From contig JAKSCN010000162.1 in the NCBI GenBank assembly GCA_022360595.1, positions 1 to 15,983 on the forward strand: a stretch of 15,983 bases of DNA, in the 5' to 3' direction. A program made the translations under genes and the position numbers. The notes below the pieces were generated by a model that did no database searches, was not told where the DNA came from, and saw nothing but the letters and a program-made list of their open reading frames with translations. Within the stretch, counting starts at the first letter, position 1. The number at the start of each line of letters is the position of its first letter. The stretch is from Chromatiales bacterium (GTDB lineage: Bacteria > Pseudomonadota > Gammaproteobacteria > Chromatiales > Chromatiaceae). Below, in pieces: positions 13,644 through 15,983 of the stretch.

Positions 13644-15299
13644 CTAACTGCTGAGCATCTCAGCATCCTCAAGTATCATCGCGGCTCCCTTCTCGCCGAT
13701 CATGGTTGCCGGCTGGTTGGTGTTACCGCCGACCAGTGTCGGCATGATAGAGGCATCAACTACCCTCAAGGATCGCAGGCCGTGCACTCGCAGACGCGAA
13801 TCGACCACCGCCATCGGATCCACACCCATCTTACAGGTTCCGACTGGATGGTAGGCGGACTCGCCGCTACGCCGCACCCATGCGGCCAGGTCCTCATCAT
13901 TCTGCAGCTCCGACCCTGGCGACATCTCGACTTCGTGGTGCAAGCAGAATGCAGGCTGCGCCAAGATCTTACGCACCAGACGTACCCCGCGAACGAGCTG
14001 CTCGACGTCGGCGGATTCGGCCATGTAGTTGGGATCTATCAACGGGGCAGTGAACGGATCAGCACTGTGCAAACCAATCCGCCCACGCGACAATGGCCTA
14101 AGTCCGTAGATCATCACTATGTAGCCATAACCACTCATTGCGACCTTCATGTCCCTCCCGTGATCGGCGTACAGCATAGGGCCAAAGTGTAGTTGCAGGT
14201 CGGGTATCGCCTCCTCCGGCCGGGAGCGGATGAACCCGCCTGCCTCGGCGCCGTTGCTGGACAGCACACCGCGCCGACCGATCAGGTATTGCAGCAGTGC
14301 CCCCAGGCCCTTTAGCCAGTAGCTAGGATGCATCGAGATACTCTGGCGGCTGCGCGTTCTGGCGCGCACGAACACGTCGATATGGTCCTGTAGATTCTGT
14401 CCAACGCCCTCCAGGACATGACGCAATTCAATGCCATGCCGGTACAGCTCCTCACGCGGACCGATGCCGGATAACATTAGCAATTGCGGCGAGTTGAACG
14501 TTCCGCCGCAGAGCACAACTTCGCGCCCGGCACTGACCTGCACCAGCCCCTTAGCGCTTCGGTACTCGACACCGGTGGCACGGGTGCCATCAAGCAGCAC
14601 ACGGGTAACATGCGCGCCGCTGCGAACCGTCAGGTTGGAACGCTCCTCGGCGGGTTCGAGATAGGCGCGCGCATTACTGCACCGCATGCCGTCTTTCTGA
14701 TAAGCGTAGTAGAACCCCACTCCCTCCTGCTCACTACCGTTGAAGTCCCTATTGAGCCGGTACCCTGCCTGCCTCGCTGCCTCAACGAAGGTCGCACTTA
14801 ACGGGTTGGTGTAACGGCGCTCGGCAACATTGAGCGGACCTCCGAGGCCATGAAATTCAACCTCGGCCGGGTTCAGCTTCGGCTCGAAATGTTCGGATCT
14901 ACGAAAGTAAGGTAGAACATCAGTGTATGACCACCCATCACAGCCCTGCCGCGCCCATTCGTCGTAGTCCCAGGCATGCCCGCGGATGTAGACCTGCGCG
15001 TTCATGCCACTAGAACCACCAAGCATTCTGCCCCGCGGCTGGAACAAGACACGGTCATGCATATGGGGCTGCGGTTCGGTATTGAACTGCCAATTGAATC
15101 GGCGGCTGAACATCAGCTGCAGGAAACCCAACGGCATGTTCACAAAAGGGTTACCGCGGCTCTCAGGTCCGGCTTCAAGCAGCAGCACCGAATAGCGGCC
15201 GCTCTCGGACAAACGGCTTGCAACCGCACACCCAGCAGAGCCCGCGCCGACCACCACATAATCGAATGCTTCAGGCGACACCCCGCTCAGACATTTCAT
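13644..15299 (-). CDS. alkJ: GMC-family FAD alcohol dehydrogenase, AlkJ-like
   Basis: A 551-residue flavoprotein of the glucose-methanol-choline family, most like AlkJ/choline-dehydrogenase-type enzymes that oxidise medium- to long-chain alcohols to aldehydes and pass electrons to the respiratory chain. The FAD site is DYVVVGAGSAGCAVASRL at 13-30; the first GMC signature begins GRMLGGSSGMN at 90-100; the second is GTFNSPQLLMLSGIG at 266-280. Catalytic His484 lies in YHPVGTCKMG, and Asn528 in GGNTNQPA is its likely partner. No signal peptide is seen; relatives are peripheral on the inner membrane. ATG 15299 overlaps the P450 stop by one base (TAATG), which implies translational coupling. The alkJ symbol is by family and context; the exact substrate is not shown by sequence. 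Confidence 0.88.
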   Translation of the reverse strand: MKCLSGVSPEAFDYVVVGAGSAGCAVASRLSESGRYSVLLLEAGPESRGNPFVNMPLGFLQLMFSRRFNWQFNTEPQPHMHDRVLFQPRGRMLGGSSGMNAQVYIRGHAWDYDEWARQGCDGWSYTDVLPYFRRSEHFEPKLNPAEVEFHGLGGPLNVAERRYTNPLSATFVEAARQAGYRLNRDFNGSEQEGVGFYYAYQKDGMRCSNARAYLEPAEERSNLTVRSGAHVTRVLLDGTRATGVEYRSAKGLVQVSAGREVVLCGGTFNSPQLLMLSGIGPREELYRHGIELRHVLEGVGQNLQDHIDVFVRARTRSRQSISMHPSYWLKGLGALLQYLIGRRGVLSSNGAEAGGFIRSRPEEAIPDLQLHFGPMLYADHGRDMKVAMSGYGYIVMIYGLRPLSRGRIGLHSADPFTAPLIDPNYMAESADVEQLVRGVRLVRKILAQPAFCLHHEVEMSPGSELQNDEDLAAWVRRSGESAYHPVGTCKMGVDPMAVVDSRLRVHGLRSLRVVDASIMPTLVGGNTNQPATMIGEKGAAMILEDAEMLSS

Positions 15300-15983
15300 T
15301 AACTTTTTGCCGTCAGCTTGACCATCAATTTGGAATAGCCCCGCACGAAGTTAGACTGCACACGCTCGGGCTCGCCAACAACTTCAATATTCTCGAAGCG
15401 TTTCAGTAACTCTTCCCACAGAATGCGAAGTTGCAGCTCGGCCAAGCGGTTACCCATGCAACGGTGAATGCCGTAACCAAAAGAGATATGGTTTCGCGCG
15501 TCCTTGCGATCAATAATAAGTTGATCAGGGTTTTCGAACTTGCGTTCGTCCCGGTTTCCCGAGGCATACCACATTAACACCCGGTCCCCTTTCTTGATGG
15601 TCTGACCACGAAGCTCAACATCCTGGGTAGCAACCCTGCGCATATTCGCCAACGGGGTTTGCCAACGGATGATTTCCGAAACCATATTCGGAATCAACTC
15701 CGGTTTTGCCTTCAGTTTTCTAAATTCCTCGGGAAACTGATTCAAAGCCAGCACGCCACCACTCATCGAGTTGCGAGTGGTATCATTTCCACCAACAATA
15801 AGCAGCGCCAGATTCCCGATAAACTCCATCGGCCGATTGATCAGGTCTTTTGTATCGTCGTTGCTCTGCAGCATACTGATCAAATCGAAACCGGGTTCTT
15901 CGCCGGAAGCACGTCGCGCCTCCTTGTCTCGCCACAGCCTGGAGAACGCCCTCGCCATATCTGCCGCGTCATCAAACATGACA
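15299..15983 (-). CDS. Cytochrome P450, CYP153-like alkane hydroxylase (C-terminal part, cut by window edge)
   Basis: The visible C-terminal 227 residues of a bacterial class I P450; the gene continues past the right edge. Numbering from the ATG at 15979 (internal, not the true start), the I-helix motif GGNDTTRNS is at 63-71, the ExxR motif EIIR at 102-105, PLANMRR at 109-115, and the haem loop FGYGIHRCMGNRLAELQ at 168-184 with ligand Cys174. The GNDTTRNSMSGG helix and LANMRRVA segment are characteristic of CYP153 enzymes, which hydroxylate terminal carbons of n-alkanes and similar chains. Whole family members have roughly 420-470 residues, so about half is missing. It is followed by an overlapping GMC dehydrogenase and a ferredoxin reductase. 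A [2Fe-2S] ferredoxin gene would be expected just upstream, outside the window. It is clearly more AT-rich than the beta-oxidation genes. Confidence 0.9.
   Translation of the reverse strand, partial: VMFDDAADMARAFSRLWRDKEARRASGEEPGFDLISMLQSNDDTKDLINRPMEFIGNLALLIVGGNDTTRNSMSGGVLALNQFPEEFRKLKAKPELIPNMVSEIIRWQTPLANMRRVATQDVELRGQTIKKGDRVLMWYASGNRDERKFENPDQLIIDRKDARNHISFGYGIHRCMGNRLAELQLRILWEELLKRFENIEVVGEPERVQSNFVRGYSKLMVKLTAKS

Noticed and set aside
13547..13672. N-terminal extension of the ferredoxin reductase by 42 residues
   Set aside because: It would overlap the GMC gene end, is Arg-rich and unlike family members; the ATG at 13546 places the FAD motif at the normal distance.

Overview
The window looks like a hydrocarbon-degrading marine gammaproteobacterium, most like Alcanivorax or a close relative. 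The grounds are a CYP153-type P450, AlkJ-like GMC alcohol dehydrogenase and ferredoxin reductase operon, a large fatty-acid beta-oxidation operon, and a GC-rich backbone with good Shine-Dalgarno sites. The genus is inferred from gene content, not from a marker gene.

Layout. (1) 1-1720: the last 29 codons of yicC, then a P4-type tyrosine integrase gene (383-1600). It is flanked by several sets of short phased repeats that look like an attachment region. (2) 1898-5298: a worn region. It holds a frameshifted AraC-type regulator remnant, one intact dienelactone-hydrolase/YcjY-like hydrolase with a clear terminator, a LysR gene broken by one frameshift, the tail of an IS3-family transposase, and an iron-containing alcohol dehydrogenase that lost its middle. 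(3) 4857-10804, minus strand: an operon of acyl-CoA dehydrogenase, a 995-residue multifunctional enzyme (SDR + MaoC hydratase-2 + three SCP2-type domains) and an SCP-x-like thiolase, with the broken alcohol dehydrogenase at its tail. A TetR regulator (10967-11632) is divergent from it across a 162-bp promoter region. (4) 11633-12313: mostly non-coding, with a possible outer-membrane-protein remnant and a possible terminator. (5) 12314-15983, minus strand: CYP153-like P450 (cut by the window edge), GMC alcohol dehydrogenase and ferredoxin reductase.

How it works together (inference). The P450, fed by the reductase and a ferredoxin expected beyond the right edge, would hydroxylate an alkane or similar chain. 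The GMC enzyme would oxidise the alcohol. After further oxidation and CoA activation (enzymes not seen here), the acyl-CoA would pass through dehydrogenase, hydratase-2/(R)-3-hydroxyacyl-CoA dehydrogenase and thiolase. This is the peroxisomal type 2 order of beta-oxidation, not the usual FadBA one.

The most interesting signals are the bacterial peroxisome-like beta-oxidation module with a recently duplicated SCP2 domain, and the integrase attachment region at the 3' end of yicC with 10-bp-phased sites. The second raises the possibility that the whole catabolic block sits on a yicC-targeted genomic island. No CRISPR array, tRNA, rRNA or recognisable defence system was seen.
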